DNA of 64,000 bases from Streptomyces sp. Y2F8-2 (GCF_014905555.1 NZ_BNGS01000003.1:897430-961429); one strand, 5' to 3'; counted from the first letter of the stretch, positions 1 to 9,630 are shown. Made by a program: numbers and translations. The notes: generated by a model from the letters alone, not told the origin.

Positions 1-1468
<1,468 letters not shown>

Positions 1469-1537
1469 GCTGCGCCTCCCTGTCTTGGGGATGGGGAGTG
1501 GTGGGCATGACTGAGCCTTCACGCCCACGGTGCCGCG

Positions 1538-1566
1538 AGAATAGAAAGGTCTGGACCATAGGTCAA
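1538..1566 (-). promoter_or_regulatory. Chitinase promoter, vegetative-type -35/-10
   Basis: On the minus strand TTGACC (1566-1561) lies 17 bp before TATTCT (1543-1538), a good match to a major-sigma-factor promoter and unusually consensus-like for Streptomyces. The start codon is about 70 nt downstream. The -35 box lies between the two copies of a 12-bp direct repeat, and one copy fills most of the spacer. A protein bound there would contact or block RNA polymerase. Confidence 0.75.
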
Positions 1567-1579
1567 TAGGTCTGGACCA
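1547..1579 (-). promoter_or_regulatory. Paired 12-bp direct repeats of chitinase promoters
   Basis: TGGTCCAGACCT occurs twice on the minus strand, at 1558-1547 and 1579-1568. The copies are exactly 21 bp apart, two helical turns, so both face the same side of the DNA. Duplicated 12-bp elements of this kind are the classic chitin-induction and glucose-repression sites of Streptomyces chitinase genes. They also resemble the DasR site (core TGGTCTAGACCA). Both DasR and the adjacent ChiR-type regulator are plausible ligands; the sequence alone does not decide between them. Confidence 0.85.
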
Positions 1580-1596
1580 CTGCGCCGGTCCCGGTG

Positions 1597-2238
1597 TCAG
1601 ATCCCCAACTGCTGCGCCAGGACCGCCGCTTGAACCCGGCTGCGCAGCCCCAGCTTTCCGAGGAGACGGCTGACGTGGGTCTTCACGGTGGCCTCGGCCA
1701 TGTCCAGGCGCCTCGCCGTCTCGGCGTTGGACAGCCCCTCACCGAGGCATGACAGCACCTCGCGCTCGCGCCGGGTGAGGGCGTCGAGGACGGCCGGATC
1801 GGTCTTGGGCTCCTGTGCCGACCCCGCGGCGAACTCCGCGATCAGCCGCCGTGTCACCGCGGGAGCGATCAGCCCCTCGCCGCGCGCCACCGTCCGCACG
1901 GCCTCGATGAGGTCCTTCGCCTCCGTGTTCTTCAGCAGGAAGCCGGCCGCGCCGGCCCGCAGCGCGCCGAAGACGTACTCGTCCAGGTCGAAGGTGGTCA
2001 GGACGAGAACGTCGGCGAGCCCCTCCTGGACGACCTGCCGGGTCGCCGACACCCCGTCCAGCTTGGGCATCTGAATGTCCATCAACACGAGATCCGGCCG
2101 CAGCGCCAGGGCGAGCGCCACCGCCTGCTCGCCGTCCGCGGCCTCCCCGACCACGTCGATGTCGGGTGCGCTGCGCAGGATGAGCACCAGCCCGGCGCGG
2201 ACGGCGGACTGGTCCTCGGCGACGAGGACGCGGATCAT
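1597..2238 (-). CDS. chiR: NarL/LuxR-family response regulator (ChiR-type)
   Basis: 213-residue two-domain response regulator. The receiver domain (about 1-120) has the acidic pair near residues 8-9, the phosphoacceptor Asp54 in LVLMDIQMP, and the conserved Thr and Lys in LVLTTF and FLLKN. The C-terminal LuxR-type helix-turn-helix contains LTRREREVL and the recognition segment AEATVKTHVSRLL. Its ATG overlaps the stop codon of the upstream kinase gene by 4 bp (ATGA), so the two are translationally coupled. It lies directly upstream of the chitinase gene in the same orientation, with about 130 bp holding the chitinase promoter between them. Control of that chitinase is the natural inference and is known for ChiR of S. 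coelicolor. Confidence 0.88.
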   Translation of the reverse strand: MIRVLVAEDQSAVRAGLVLILRSAPDIDVVGEAADGEQAVALALALRPDLVLMDIQMPKLDGVSATRQVVQEGLADVLVLTTFDLDEYVFGALRAGAAGFLLKNTEAKDLIEAVRTVARGEGLIAPAVTRRLIAEFAAGSAQEPKTDPAVLDALTRREREVLSCLGEGLSNAETARRLDMAEATVKTHVSRLLGKLGLRSRVQAAVLAQQLGI

Positions 2239-3407
2239 GCGGGGTCTCCTTCGGTCAGGGGAAGAGTGGCGCGTACGGTCCACCAGGGGCCGTCGGGACC
2301 GGCCGCGAAGGTGCCGCCCAGCAGTGCGATCCGCTCCCGCATCCCGGTGAGCCCGGTGCCGGAACCTGGGGCGCGCGGGCCGTCCCGGTCGCCGTAGGGG
2401 CTGGTCACGCGTATGTCGAGGAGGCCGTCGCGCTGGGCCAGACGCACGGTGACCCGGCCGGGATCGGCGTGCTTGAGCGCATTGGTCAGCGACTCCTGGA
2501 CGATCCGGTACGCGGCCAGCTCCACGGGCGCAGGGACCTTCTCGTACCCGGCGTCGAGCGTGACGTCGAGTCCGTTGGCGCGGGCGCTGCCGACCAGGGC
2601 GGCGAGCCCGTCCAAGGTGGGGGTGGCGGTGGGATCGCGCTCGGCGCCCCCGTCGCGCAGGATGCCGATCAGCCGCCGCATCTCCTCCAGCCCTGCCACG
2701 CTGTTCTCGCGGATGACGGCGAGGGCCTCCCGGGAGGTCGCCGGGTCGTCGAGGGAGAGCGCGGCGGTGGAGTGGATGGCGATCGCGGACAGGTGGTTGG
2801 CGACCATGTCGTGCAACTCCCGGGCCACCCGCGCACGTTCGGCGGTCACCGCCTGGGAGCGGTCCATCTCGGCGAGCAGGGCCGTCTGTTCGGCACGCAG
2901 GCGGGCCGCCTCGGCGGCGTCGCGGTGGTTGCGGACGACCCACCCGGTGCTGGCGGGCGCGAGGGCGATCACGCCGACACCGACGCCGATCAGCAGGGTC
3001 TGGGGGACGCGCCAGACGGCGAGGGGGACAAGAGCACTGGCGACGGTGAGGAGCCCCGTGACCCACGGCAGGCGACGGGCGGACGCGGGGGTGCCGTAGA
3101 GGACGGCCGCGTACATCAGGTCCGTGAACATCACGACGGTGACCAGGTTGCCCCTGGTCACCGTGTCGGCGACCAGGGCGGCGGTGCCGATCAGCAGGGC
3201 CGCCTTGGGCCGGGTACGGCGCAGCAGCTCGCAGCCGGCGGTGACGACGAGCGGCACGAGCAGCGCCCAGCGGGCGGGCCAGAGCACGACTGCTTCCCGG
3301 GGCCCCCGGGGACTGAGCCCGATGCCCCACAGCAGCAGACCCCCGAGCAGCCCGCCCACCGCGATGCGCATGTCGTCTCGGTGCGGTCGGGGCAGGCGTA
3401 CGGGCAT
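2235..3407 (-). CDS. chiS: NarL-type sensor histidine kinase (ChiS-type)
   Basis: 390-residue membrane sensor kinase of the HisKA_3 class. The N-terminal third (about 13-155) holds five or six hydrophobic segments with only short loops, so the signal is probably sensed in or near the membrane. A coiled linker leads to the dimerisation/phosphoacceptor helix with His199 in VARELHDMVANHLS. The HATPase_c domain follows (N-box in IVQESLTNALKHA, G-box in GSGTGLTGMRERI). The ATG at 3407 is chosen because it precedes the first transmembrane segment; a second ATG at 3371 is possible. Its partner is the response regulator it overlaps. Its start faces that of the divergent OmpR-type regulator across about 185 bp. 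Confidence 0.85.
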   Translation of the reverse strand: MPVRLPRPHRDDMRIAVGGLLGGLLLWGIGLSPRGPREAVVLWPARWALLVPLVVTAGCELLRRTRPKAALLIGTAALVADTVTRGNLVTVVMFTDLMYAAVLYGTPASARRLPWVTGLLTVASALVPLAVWRVPQTLLIGVGVGVIALAPASTGWVVRNHRDAAEAARLRAEQTALLAEMDRSQAVTAERARVARELHDMVANHLSAIAIHSTAALSLDDPATSREALAVIRENSVAGLEEMRRLIGILRDGGAERDPTATPTLDGLAALVGSARANGLDVTLDAGYEKVPAPVELAAYRIVQESLTNALKHADPGRVTVRLAQRDGLLDIRVTSPYGDRDGPRAPGSGTGLTGMRERIALLGGTFAAGPDGPWWTVRATLPLTEGDPA

Positions 3408-3591
3408 GGGTCCATCCAACAGGGGCCGGAAGCCACCCGTGTAGTGCCCCGGAACGGTCCCGGACTGCATCTTTCGATGTACGGCGACCTCGTCACGTCG
3501 ACTCCGAAGCCGGCACAGCCCGGACACCGCTGCCACCGGTCCGACGCCGCGCCGTACGCTGACCCGGCGACAGGCGGTGCAGGGAGGGTGT

Positions 3592-4281
3592 ATGAGCGAC
3601 GCGGTCGGGGCGGTACTGGTCGTGGACGACGACGCGGCCATCCGTCGCTCGCTGGAGCGCGGCCTCAGGCTCAGCGGGTTCCGGGTGCGGACCGCCGAGG
3701 GCGGGGCCGAGGCGCTCGCCGTCATCCGGGACGCACCGCCCGACGTGCTCGTCCTCGATGTGTCGATGCCGGGTATGAGCGGCATCGAGGTGTGCACCCG
3801 GCTCCGCGACGACGGCCAGGACCTGCCCGTCCTCATGCTCTCCGCACTGGACGAGACCGCCGACCGCATAGCCGGCCTCCAGGCGGGCGGCGACGACTAC
3901 CTCGTCAAACCCTTTGCCCTGCAGGAACTCGTCCTCAGGCTGCGCGCCCTGCTGCGCCGCCGCCCGCCCGCCGACCGGGACGTGCTGCGCGTGGCCGGCC
4001 TGGTGATCGACCCGGCGGCCCGCACCGCCCACCGCGACGGCCGCCCACTGGAGCTGACGCGGCGCGAGTTCGAACTCCTCGAGGTGCTCGCCCGCAACGT
4101 CGGCCTCGTCCTCACCCGCGACCAGCTCCTGGAACGCGTATGGGGCTACGACTTCGACGTCCGCACCGACGCCGTCGACACCTTCGTCAGCTATCTGCGG
4201 CGCAAGCTGGAGGCACAGGGGCGGCCACGGCTGATCCACACCGTGCGCGGCGTGGGCTTCGTCCTGAGGGAACAGCCGTGA
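3592..4281 (+). CDS. OmpR/PhoB-family response regulator
   Basis: 229-residue regulator with a receiver domain (about 1-120, acidic DDD at 12-14, phosphoacceptor Asp56 in VLVLDVSMPGMSG, Lys in DDYLVKPF) and a C-terminal winged helix. The winged helix carries the usual LTRREFELL, TRDQLLERVWG and VDTFVSYLRRKLE segments. The ATG at 3592 follows a strong AGGGAGGG ribosome site. The next gene, a kinase, starts with a GTG that overlaps this gene's TGA, which gives a standard coupled two-component operon. The MprA/CseB-like shape suggests envelope-related control, but no target can be read from the sequence. Confidence 0.92.
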   Translation: MSDAVGAVLVVDDDAAIRRSLERGLRLSGFRVRTAEGGAEALAVIRDAPPDVLVLDVSMPGMSGIEVCTRLRDDGQDLPVLMLSALDETADRIAGLQAGGDDYLVKPFALQELVLRLRALLRRRPPADRDVLRVAGLVIDPAARTAHRDGRPLELTRREFELLEVLARNVGLVLTRDQLLERVWGYDFDVRTDAVDTFVSYLRRKLEAQGRPRLIHTVRGVGFVLREQP

Positions 4282-5741
4282 GACTGTCCACCCGCATCGG
4301 ACTCGCCGTGGGACTCACCGTCCCGCTCCTCGTGCTGGCCTCCGGCTGGCTGCTGCTGCGCCTGGTCGCCCGCGACCTGCACCAGGAGGAGGACCGCCAT
4401 CTGCGCAGCCGGGCCGCCGCCGTCGCCCCGGACGCACGCTCCCTGCTGCGCGCGGCCGCCGCGGGCCGGCCCAAGGCGGCCGACACCCGGGAACGCCGGC
4501 TCTACACCGCCGCCCTCGACGTCGGCGTACGCGTCGTCGGACCGGACGCCACCTTCAGCGGCGGGCCCCAGCCCGCCACCTCGGTCGCCCTGCCGGCCGA
4601 GGCCACCGCGCCGGTCACCGTCCGGGACGCCGGCCGCAGCTGGCGGGCCCTGTCCCAGCCGATCGAGGGCCCCCAGGTCTCCGGCACCCTGTGGGTCTTC
4701 CAGCCCGACACCGCCGACCGCGCCCAACTCCGCCTCGTCCGGCGCCGCGTCGTCATGACCGCGCTGCTCGCCGCGCCCCTGTCCGGCCTGCTCGCCTGGG
4801 GCCTCGCCACCGGCGCCACCGGCCCGCTGCGCCGCCTCGGCCGCCGTACCGCGGGCCTCGACCCCCGCACCAGCACCACCCGGCTGCGCCACGAGCCGAC
4901 CGGCGTGAAGGAGGTCGACGAACTAGCGGCCACCCTGCGCACCGTCCTCGCCCGCTACGACGAACAGGCCGCCCGCACCGCCGAGGCCCTGGACACCGCC
5001 CGCTCCTTCTCCGCCGCCGCCTCCCATGAACTGCGCACCCCGCTGATGAGCATGGGCACCAACCTCGACATCCTCGCCGACCACCCCGACCTGCCCGAGC
5101 CGGACCGCACGGAAGTCCTCACCGACCTGCGCCGCGAACACGCCCGGCTGCTCGGACTGCTGGTGATGCTGCGCCAGCTGGGGCGCGGAGACCTGGTGGA
5201 GGCGGAGGCGTTCCGCGCGGTCGACGTGCCGGAGGCAGCGGATGCGGCGGTCGCCGAGGCCCGGCGCCGCGCCCCGGACGCCCGCATCACGTCGAGCGCG
5301 CAGCCGGGGCTCACCGTGCACGGCTGGGAGCCCGGACTGCGGCTGCTGCTCGACAACCTGCTCGCCAACGCGCTGGCCCACGGACGGGACGGGCAGGGCA
5401 GGGCGGCCGTGACGGTCGGCGTACGGGAAGACGGCCAGGAGGTCGTGATCACGGTCGACGACCACGGGCCGGGGGTCCCGCCCGAGGCCCGCGCCCGGAT
5501 CTTCGAACGGTTCCAGCGGGGGCCGGACAGTACGGGCTCCGGGCTCGGCCTCACCCTGGTCGCGCAGCAGGCGGCGCTGCACCGGGGGAACGTCACGGTG
5601 ACGGACGGCCCGGACGGGGCGGGGGCGCGCTTCGAGGTACGGCTGCCCAGGGCGGGCGGGGCGCTGCCCGCACGGCGGGACTGGCTGATCGGTGCAGCAG
5701 GGGCAAACCGGTCACAGAGTTCCCACAAAGACGGCTCCTAG
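4278..5741 (+). CDS. EnvZ-type sensor histidine kinase
   Basis: 487-residue kinase starting with a GTG that overlaps the upstream stop codon (GTGA). It has a first membrane helix at about 9-30, an extracytoplasmic sensor domain of about 120 residues, a second helix at about 157-180, a HAMP linker with RTAGLDPRTSTTRL, then HisKA with His250 in SAAASHELRTPL. The HATPase domain shows LLDNLLANALAHG, VDDHGPGVP and GSGLGLTLV. The sensor domain is rich in Arg and Ala with no recognisable fold. Its partner is the OmpR-type regulator. The small exported proteins that follow could be targets of this system, which is an inference from position. Confidence 0.9.
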   Translation: MRLSTRIGLAVGLTVPLLVLASGWLLLRLVARDLHQEEDRHLRSRAAAVAPDARSLLRAAAAGRPKAADTRERRLYTAALDVGVRVVGPDATFSGGPQPATSVALPAEATAPVTVRDAGRSWRALSQPIEGPQVSGTLWVFQPDTADRAQLRLVRRRVVMTALLAAPLSGLLAWGLATGATGPLRRLGRRTAGLDPRTSTTRLRHEPTGVKEVDELAATLRTVLARYDEQAARTAEALDTARSFSAAASHELRTPLMSMGTNLDILADHPDLPEPDRTEVLTDLRREHARLLGLLVMLRQLGRGDLVEAEAFRAVDVPEAADAAVAEARRRAPDARITSSAQPGLTVHGWEPGLRLLLDNLLANALAHGRDGQGRAAVTVGVREDGQEVVITVDDHGPGVPPEARARIFERFQRGPDSTGSGLGLTLVAQQAALHRGNVTVTDGPDGAGARFEVRLPRAGGALPARRDWLIGAAGANRSQSSHKDGS

Positions 5742-5790
5742 CCTCCGCGGCATCGGACGGACGACGGGCCGTCCGGGAACGGAGGAGGAC

Positions 5791-6216
5791 ATGGACGTAC
5801 GACGGCGACGGCGCACCCTGCTCGCGGGTCTGGCCACGGCCGTGCTGCTGGTGAGCGGGACCGGGGCGGCCGCGGCGGAGACGTCACCCACGCCCGCGTC
5901 TTCGCACACGGCCAAGGCGGCGCCCAAGGGCGACGGGGCGAAGGCGCTGTGCAAGCGGGTGCCGAAGATCGACCGGCGCATCGACCGCGCGCTGAAGCGG
6001 CTGCAGGGCGGAGCGGGCGTCAAGGGCTCCGTCGCCCGGCTGCAGCAGCGCGTGGACAACGCGAAGAAGGCGGGCCACGAGGAGATCGCGACCTATCTCC
6101 AGGACCGGCTCACCTTCCGCAAGTCGCTGGTGACCACGCTGCAGCAGCGGCAGAAGGACCTGGCCGGGGTCAAGACGTGGTGCGCGGACAACGACGACGG
6201 CAAGGCGGCGAGCTGA
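5791..6216 (+). CDS. Small secreted helical protein, function unknown
   Basis: 141-residue protein with a Sec signal peptide (Arg-rich start, hydrophobic core, AAAAE cleavage region near residue 29). The mature part has two Cys residues, at the start (ALCKRVP) and end (KTWCAD) of a helical hairpin rich in Lys, Arg and Gln, which could form one disulfide. A GGAGGAGG ribosome site precedes the ATG. It lies 49 bp after the sensor kinase and shares a TGATG junction with the lipoprotein gene behind it. It resembles the uncharacterised secreted proteins found beside two-component genes in Streptomyces. A role in signal input to the kinase is possible but unproven. Confidence 0.8.
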   Translation: MDVRRRRRTLLAGLATAVLLVSGTGAAAAETSPTPASSHTAKAAPKGDGAKALCKRVPKIDRRIDRALKRLQGGAGVKGSVARLQQRVDNAKKAGHEEIATYLQDRLTFRKSLVTTLQQRQKDLAGVKTWCADNDDGKAAS

Positions 6217-6449
6217 TGCGTCCCGGGCTGCGGGCGGCCGCCCCCGTGGTGGCCCTCCTCGTCGGCCTCACCGCGGGCTGCGCCCCGGACCACGGGACGG
6301 CGGCCACGCCGGTGTCGTCCGGTGGCCCGTCAGCGACGCCGTCCGCGGCCCCGTCCGGGGTGGCGGACATGCAGAAGAAGGTGGCCGCCGCGGAGTCCGC
6401 GCTCGCGCAGGCGGACCGGGACGCGGCCCAGGACGGCACCGGCCGCTGA
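6216..6449 (+). CDS. Small lipoprotein, function unknown
   Basis: 77-residue protein whose ATG overlaps the previous stop codon (TGATG). The signal sequence ends in a lipobox LTAGC, which predicts lipidation of Cys22. The mature part has a Ser/Pro/Ala-rich spacer and a short coiled helix (MQKKVAAAESALAQADRD). No enzyme motif is visible. Tight coupling to the secreted helical protein suggests the two work together at the cell surface, perhaps downstream of the adjacent two-component system. Confidence 0.75.
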   Translation: MRPGLRAAAPVVALLVGLTAGCAPDHGTAATPVSSGGPSATPSAAPSGVADMQKKVAAAESALAQADRDAAQDGTGR

Positions 6450-6457
6450 CCGGGCCG

Positions 6458-6508
6458 GGGAGCGCGCCCCGTGGCTCAGCGCCGGGAGCGCGCCCCGTGG
6501 CTCAGCGC
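6458..6508. repeat. 26-bp tandem duplication at the 3' end of the adenosyltransferase gene
   Basis: A 25-bp block (6458-6482) recurs exactly at 6484-6508, a perfect tandem duplication with a period of 26 bp. The second copy contains the stop codon and last codons of the minus-strand adenosyltransferase gene; the first lies outside the gene. The gene itself is not altered. Confidence 0.9.
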
Positions 6509-7074
6509 TCCCCGCCCGGCACCCACAGCACGTCCCCGGTCTCCTTGTTCGCGTACCGGGCGAGAATGAACAGCAGGTCCGAGAGCCGGTTGAGATACGT
6601 GGCCGTCAGGGGGTTCATCACCTCGCCGTGGACCTCCAGCGCGGCCCACGTGGAGCGCTCGGCACGTCGTACGACCGTGCACGCCTGGTGCAGCAGGGCC
6701 GCGCCGGGGGTCCCGCCGGGCAGGATGAACGAGCGCAGCTTCTCCAGGTCGGCCAGGAAACGGTCGCAGTCCGCCTCCAGCCGGTCGATGTAGAACTGCT
6801 CGACCCTCAGCGGCGCGAACTCGGGGTTCTCGGCCACCGGCGTCGACAGGTCCGCGCCCACGTCGAACAGGTCGTTCTGCACGCGGGTGAGGACCTTGAC
6901 GACCTCCTCGTCGAGGCCGCCCAGTGCGATCGCGGTGCCGATCACCGCGTTCGCCTCGTTGGCGTCCGCGTACGCGGCGATCCGCAGGTCGGTCTTCGGC
7001 ACCCTGCTCATGTCCCCGAGGTGCGTCGTGCCCTTGTCGCCGGTCCGCGTGTAGATGCGCGTGAGATTGACCAT
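6502..7074 (-). CDS. pduO: Cob(I)alamin adenosyltransferase, PduO type
   Basis: 190-residue cytoplasmic enzyme that transfers the adenosyl group of ATP to cob(I)alamin, making AdoCbl. The N-terminal ATP-binding segment TRTGDKGTT is intact. The family's later signature is also present: the FILPGG loop and the helix with CTVVRRAERS, followed by NRLSDLLFILAR. Length is normal for PduO. AdoCbl is the cofactor of the mutase encoded at 32535-34235 and served by MeaB (24916-25872), so the gene supports the B12 theme of the window. No cobalamin riboswitch is evident upstream. The downstream side carries a short tandem duplication. Confidence 0.93.
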   Translation of the reverse strand: MVNLTRIYTRTGDKGTTHLGDMSRVPKTDLRIAAYADANEANAVIGTAIALGGLDEEVVKVLTRVQNDLFDVGADLSTPVAENPEFAPLRVEQFYIDRLEADCDRFLADLEKLRSFILPGGTPGAALLHQACTVVRRAERSTWAALEVHGEVMNPLTATYLNRLSDLLFILARYANKETGDVLWVPGGER

Positions 7075-7087
7075 GCGACCAGCGTAG

Positions 7088-7264
7088 TTACGCCCCGGCC
7101 GTCCGGAACACCCGTGTGCCCACCGTCACGGCGAGCGCCGCGAAGCCGACGGCGACGAGAACGCCGTAGAGCATGTGCGCGCTCGTGTACTGGCCGACGT
7201 AGGCGTGGCGCACCGCGTCCACCTCTCTTTCCAGGCGGGCGCCGTTGTGTCGGTCACCCTCGCG
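7088..7264 (-). pseudogene. C-terminal fragment of a small membrane protein, cut by an IS remnant
   Basis: About 55 C-terminal codons of a gene reading toward 7088 remain. They hold an amphipathic segment followed by one hydrophobic helix (LYGVLVAVGFAALAVTV) and a short basic tail. Upstream of about 7265 the frame runs antisense through the TnpB remnant, so the original N-terminus is missing or displaced. The family is not recognised. The fragment is the best mark of the left junction of the insertion; the exact junction base cannot be fixed without an intact relative. Confidence 0.55.
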
Positions 7265-7819
7265 GGTGATCTCGAGCAGTGCCGTCAGCTGACCGAGGCC
7301 CGGCGGGAGAGCGAGTGGCTGGGCTCTGGGAACGCGGACGTGCCGCAACAGGCACTGAAGGACTTCGCCAGGGCCAAGAGCGCCACGTTCATGTCGGGGT
7401 TCGGTGAGCCGACCTGGCGCAAGAAGTTCCGGCATGAGGGCTTCCGGGGCATTGGCACCGACCGCGTACCGGAGTGCAACGCAGACGGGTCGCCGAAGCT
7501 GAACGCGAAGACCGGCAAGCAGGTCATGGGCCGGTCGGTAGTCGTGCAGAGGCTCAACCGGCGGTGGGCTCAGGTCAAGGTGCCCGGCTGCGGCTGGGTC
7601 CGGTTCCGCCTCAGCGCCAAGGGCAAGGGCGCACAGCTGCCCGACGCGAAGACGTTCCGGGTCACCTTCCGCAACGGGCAGTGGCACATTGCGTTCGCAG
7701 TCATCCCTGAGCCGACCCCGGCGCCCGGCATGACCCGTTCCGCGAAGGGAACCGTGGACCTCAACCCAACCGGGTTGGAATCCCCCTCTTCCAAGAGGGG
7801 GGAGGATGTCAACAGATAG
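7265..7819 (+). pseudogene. Internally deleted TnpB (IS200/IS605-family OrfB) remnant
   Basis: The frame shows typical TnpB N-terminal-half sequence: QCRQLTEARRESEWL, then QQALKDFARAKSATF, PTWRKKFRHEGFR, and strands ending in WHIAFAVIPEP. It then jumps directly to a terminal tail LNPTGLESPSSKRGEDV of the type found at the 3' end of these elements. The RuvC catalytic Asp/Glu/Asp residues and the zinc-finger Cys residues are absent, so at least the second half of the protein is deleted. The transposon-end hairpin is retained. The remnant cannot encode an active nuclease. It appears to have landed in, and truncated, the minus-strand membrane-protein gene. Confidence 0.78.
7782..7812 (+). mobile_element. 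Right-end hairpin of the IS605-type remnant
   Basis: CCCCCTC (7782-7788) pairs with GAGGGGG (7795-7801) around a six-base loop, followed by GAGGATGTCAA. In intact tnpB elements this position forms the transposon right end and the 3' end of the guide (omega) RNA. It is preceded by a second short stem around CCCAACCGGGTTGG. The probable element boundary is near 7812. Confidence 0.6.
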
Positions 7820-8192
7820 CGGAACGGGGACGACAAGGGTCAGGCGGCTGACCGGAGTCACCCCGCGTCCGCTCCACCATCCGCTGAGCGCTCTCCATGG
7901 TTGGGCTCCCGCACTGCGCTCACGGCTGTGGGCATCAGCCAGGAGGGGCAGGCCAACCTGGAGCAGGCGCTGCGGGAGGAGACCGGCCCGGCCGAGGGCC
8001 ATCCGCTGCACACCTGGTGGTGGGTCAGGTCGGCTGGATGTGCAGCACCGCCATGGCCGTCACCGGACGCGAGATGGTCAAGGGGCTCGATCCGCGCGAA
8101 GTGTCCCGTGAGGTCCTGGAACTTTTGGATGACATCGAGGAGCTGTTGAGCGAGAAGGTGCTCAAGTACGCCGTCCGTGCCCCGGAATGACC
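7820..8192 (+). other. Decayed sequence between the IS remnant and hbd, no intact gene
   Basis: No frame here has a good ribosome site or consistent codon use along its length. The last 45 codons before 8190 look coding (REVLELLDDIEELLSEKV and onward) but open from sequence of a different frame, as if a deletion or frameshift removed the start of a small gene. The part at 7910-8020 has a second short coding-like frame (ISQEGQANLEQALREE). These may be two pieces of one broken gene. Family not recognised. The stretch 8193-8312 holds only the hbd promoter region. Confidence 0.4.
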
Positions 8193-8312
8193 CGTGCCGG
8201 TGTGATGTCCGTCATCTGAGACGTGACGCGCGTTACTAACCGGTCACACCGGCCCTCACGAGCGCTAGTGTCCGCCCGAGAGGCATAGAAGGCGCGTCAG
8301 GGGAGTCGCACA

Positions 8313-9161
8313 GTGGCACGGAAGCTTGCCGTCATCGGGGCCGGACTCATGGGTTCTGGTATTGCCCAGGTATCGGCCCAGGCCGGCTGGGACGTCGTCC
8401 TCAGGGACGTCACGGACGAGGCGCTGAACCGTGGCACGGACGCCATCAAGGCGTCGTACGACAAGTTCGTGAGCAAGGGCAAGCTGGAGGCGCAGGACGC
8501 CGACGCGGCGCTCGCCCGCATCACGGCGACCACCGACCTCGACGCCGCCGCCGACGCGGACGTCGTCATCGAGGCCGTCTTCGAGAAGCTCGAGGTCAAG
8601 CACGAGATCTTCCGGACGCTCGACAAGCTCGTACGCGAGGACGCCGTGCTCGCGTCCAACACCTCCGCCATCCCGATCACCAAGATCGCGGCGGCCACCG
8701 AGCACCCGGAGCGCGTCGTCGGCGTGCACTTCTTCTCGCCGGTTCCGATGATGCAGCTCGTCGAACTCGTCCGCGGCTACAAGACGAGCGACGAAACCCT
8801 GGCCACCGCCCGCGAGTTCGCGGAGTCCGTCGGCAAGACCTGTATCGTCGTCAACCGCGACGTCGCCGGTTTCGTGACGACCCGTCTCATCTCGGCACTC
8901 GTCGTCGAGGCCACCAAGCTGTACGAATCGGGCGTGGCCACCGCCGAGGACATCGACCTCGCCTGCAAGCTGGGCTTCGGCCACGCCATGGGACCCCTGG
9001 CCACCGCCGACCTCACCGGCGTCGACATCCTGCTGCACGCCACCGGCAACATCTACACCGAGACCCAGGACGAGAAGTTCGCTCCGCCCGAGCTGATGCG
9101 CCGGATGGTTGACGCGGGTGACATCGGCCGCAAGAGCGGGCAGGGCTTCTACACGTACTGA
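8313..9161 (+). CDS. hbd: 3-hydroxybutyryl-CoA dehydrogenase
   Basis: 282-residue cytoplasmic enzyme that interconverts acetoacetyl-CoA and 3-hydroxybutyryl-CoA with NAD(P). The N-terminal Rossmann motif GAGLMGSG sits at about 9-16. The catalytic His139 lies in GVHFFSPVP, and the Asn/Ser segment SNTSAIPIT is present. The C-terminal dimerisation domain ends in the usual GRKSGQGFYTY. The start is GTG, and no alternative upstream start keeps the glycine motif at its normal position. With the thiolase at 23666-24868 it can supply the C4 branch that leads to butyryl-CoA and, through isobutyryl-CoA mutase, branched precursors. Confidence 0.94.
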   Translation: MARKLAVIGAGLMGSGIAQVSAQAGWDVVLRDVTDEALNRGTDAIKASYDKFVSKGKLEAQDADAALARITATTDLDAAADADVVIEAVFEKLEVKHEIFRTLDKLVREDAVLASNTSAIPITKIAAATEHPERVVGVHFFSPVPMMQLVELVRGYKTSDETLATAREFAESVGKTCIVVNRDVAGFVTTRLISALVVEATKLYESGVATAEDIDLACKLGFGHAMGPLATADLTGVDILLHATGNIYTETQDEKFAPPELMRRMVDAGDIGRKSGQGFYTY

Positions 9162-9306
9162 CACCGCGGGCCCTCTCGGGGATCACCCTCCCGGGTGAAT
9201 TCGGTATCGGTTCGCCAACGATCGGCAACCTGACCGCTCTCCAGGCAGTCAGACGTTGCACAACCACAACGCGGAGTAGACAGCGACGCACTCTCGGGGA
9301 GCGCAT

Positions 9307-9630
9307 ATGCACATCAGGGGCGACCACGCCGAGCTGGTCGTCGGGGGCCGCCTCGACGTCCACAGCGCGGCGGACGCCCGTACGGTCCTGCACTCGGCCG
9401 TCGACGACGGCGTCGGCGACCTGGTGCTCGACCTGTCCGAACTGGACTCCTGGGACGCCACTGGGCTCGGGGTGATCATGGGGGCCCACCGGCGGGCCGG
9501 GCGGTGCGGCCGACGGCTGGTGCTGCGTGGTGTACCGCCGCAGATGCAGCGCCTGCTGGTGGCCACCCGACTGCACCGGATCCTGGCCATCGAGGGCGGC
9601 ATCGGGGTGGAGTCACTGCCCCGGGTCTGA
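9307..9630 (+). CDS. STAS-domain protein, anti-anti-sigma type
   Basis: 107 residues forming a single STAS fold: strand HAELVVGGRLDV, then DLVLDLSELDSWDATGLGVIMGAHRRA and a C-terminal helix with RLHRILAI. The loop that is normally D(S)SGL reads DATGLG, so Thr replaces the usual phosphorylatable Ser; it could still be phosphorylated by an RsbW-like kinase. It stands alone, without a kinase or sigma-factor gene next to it, so its partner must lie elsewhere. The downstream NTPase is in the same orientation but about 290 bp away. Confidence 0.85.
   Translation: MHIRGDHAELVVGGRLDVHSAADARTVLHSAVDDGVGDLVLDLSELDSWDATGLGVIMGAHRRAGRCGRRLVLRGVPPQMQRLLVATRLHRILAIEGGIGVESLPRV

Noticed and set aside
6400..7090. 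Cobalamin riboswitch controlling the adenosyltransferase gene
   Set aside because: The region upstream of the start is interrupted at once by the truncated membrane-protein fragment and IS remnant; no B12-box sequence is visible.
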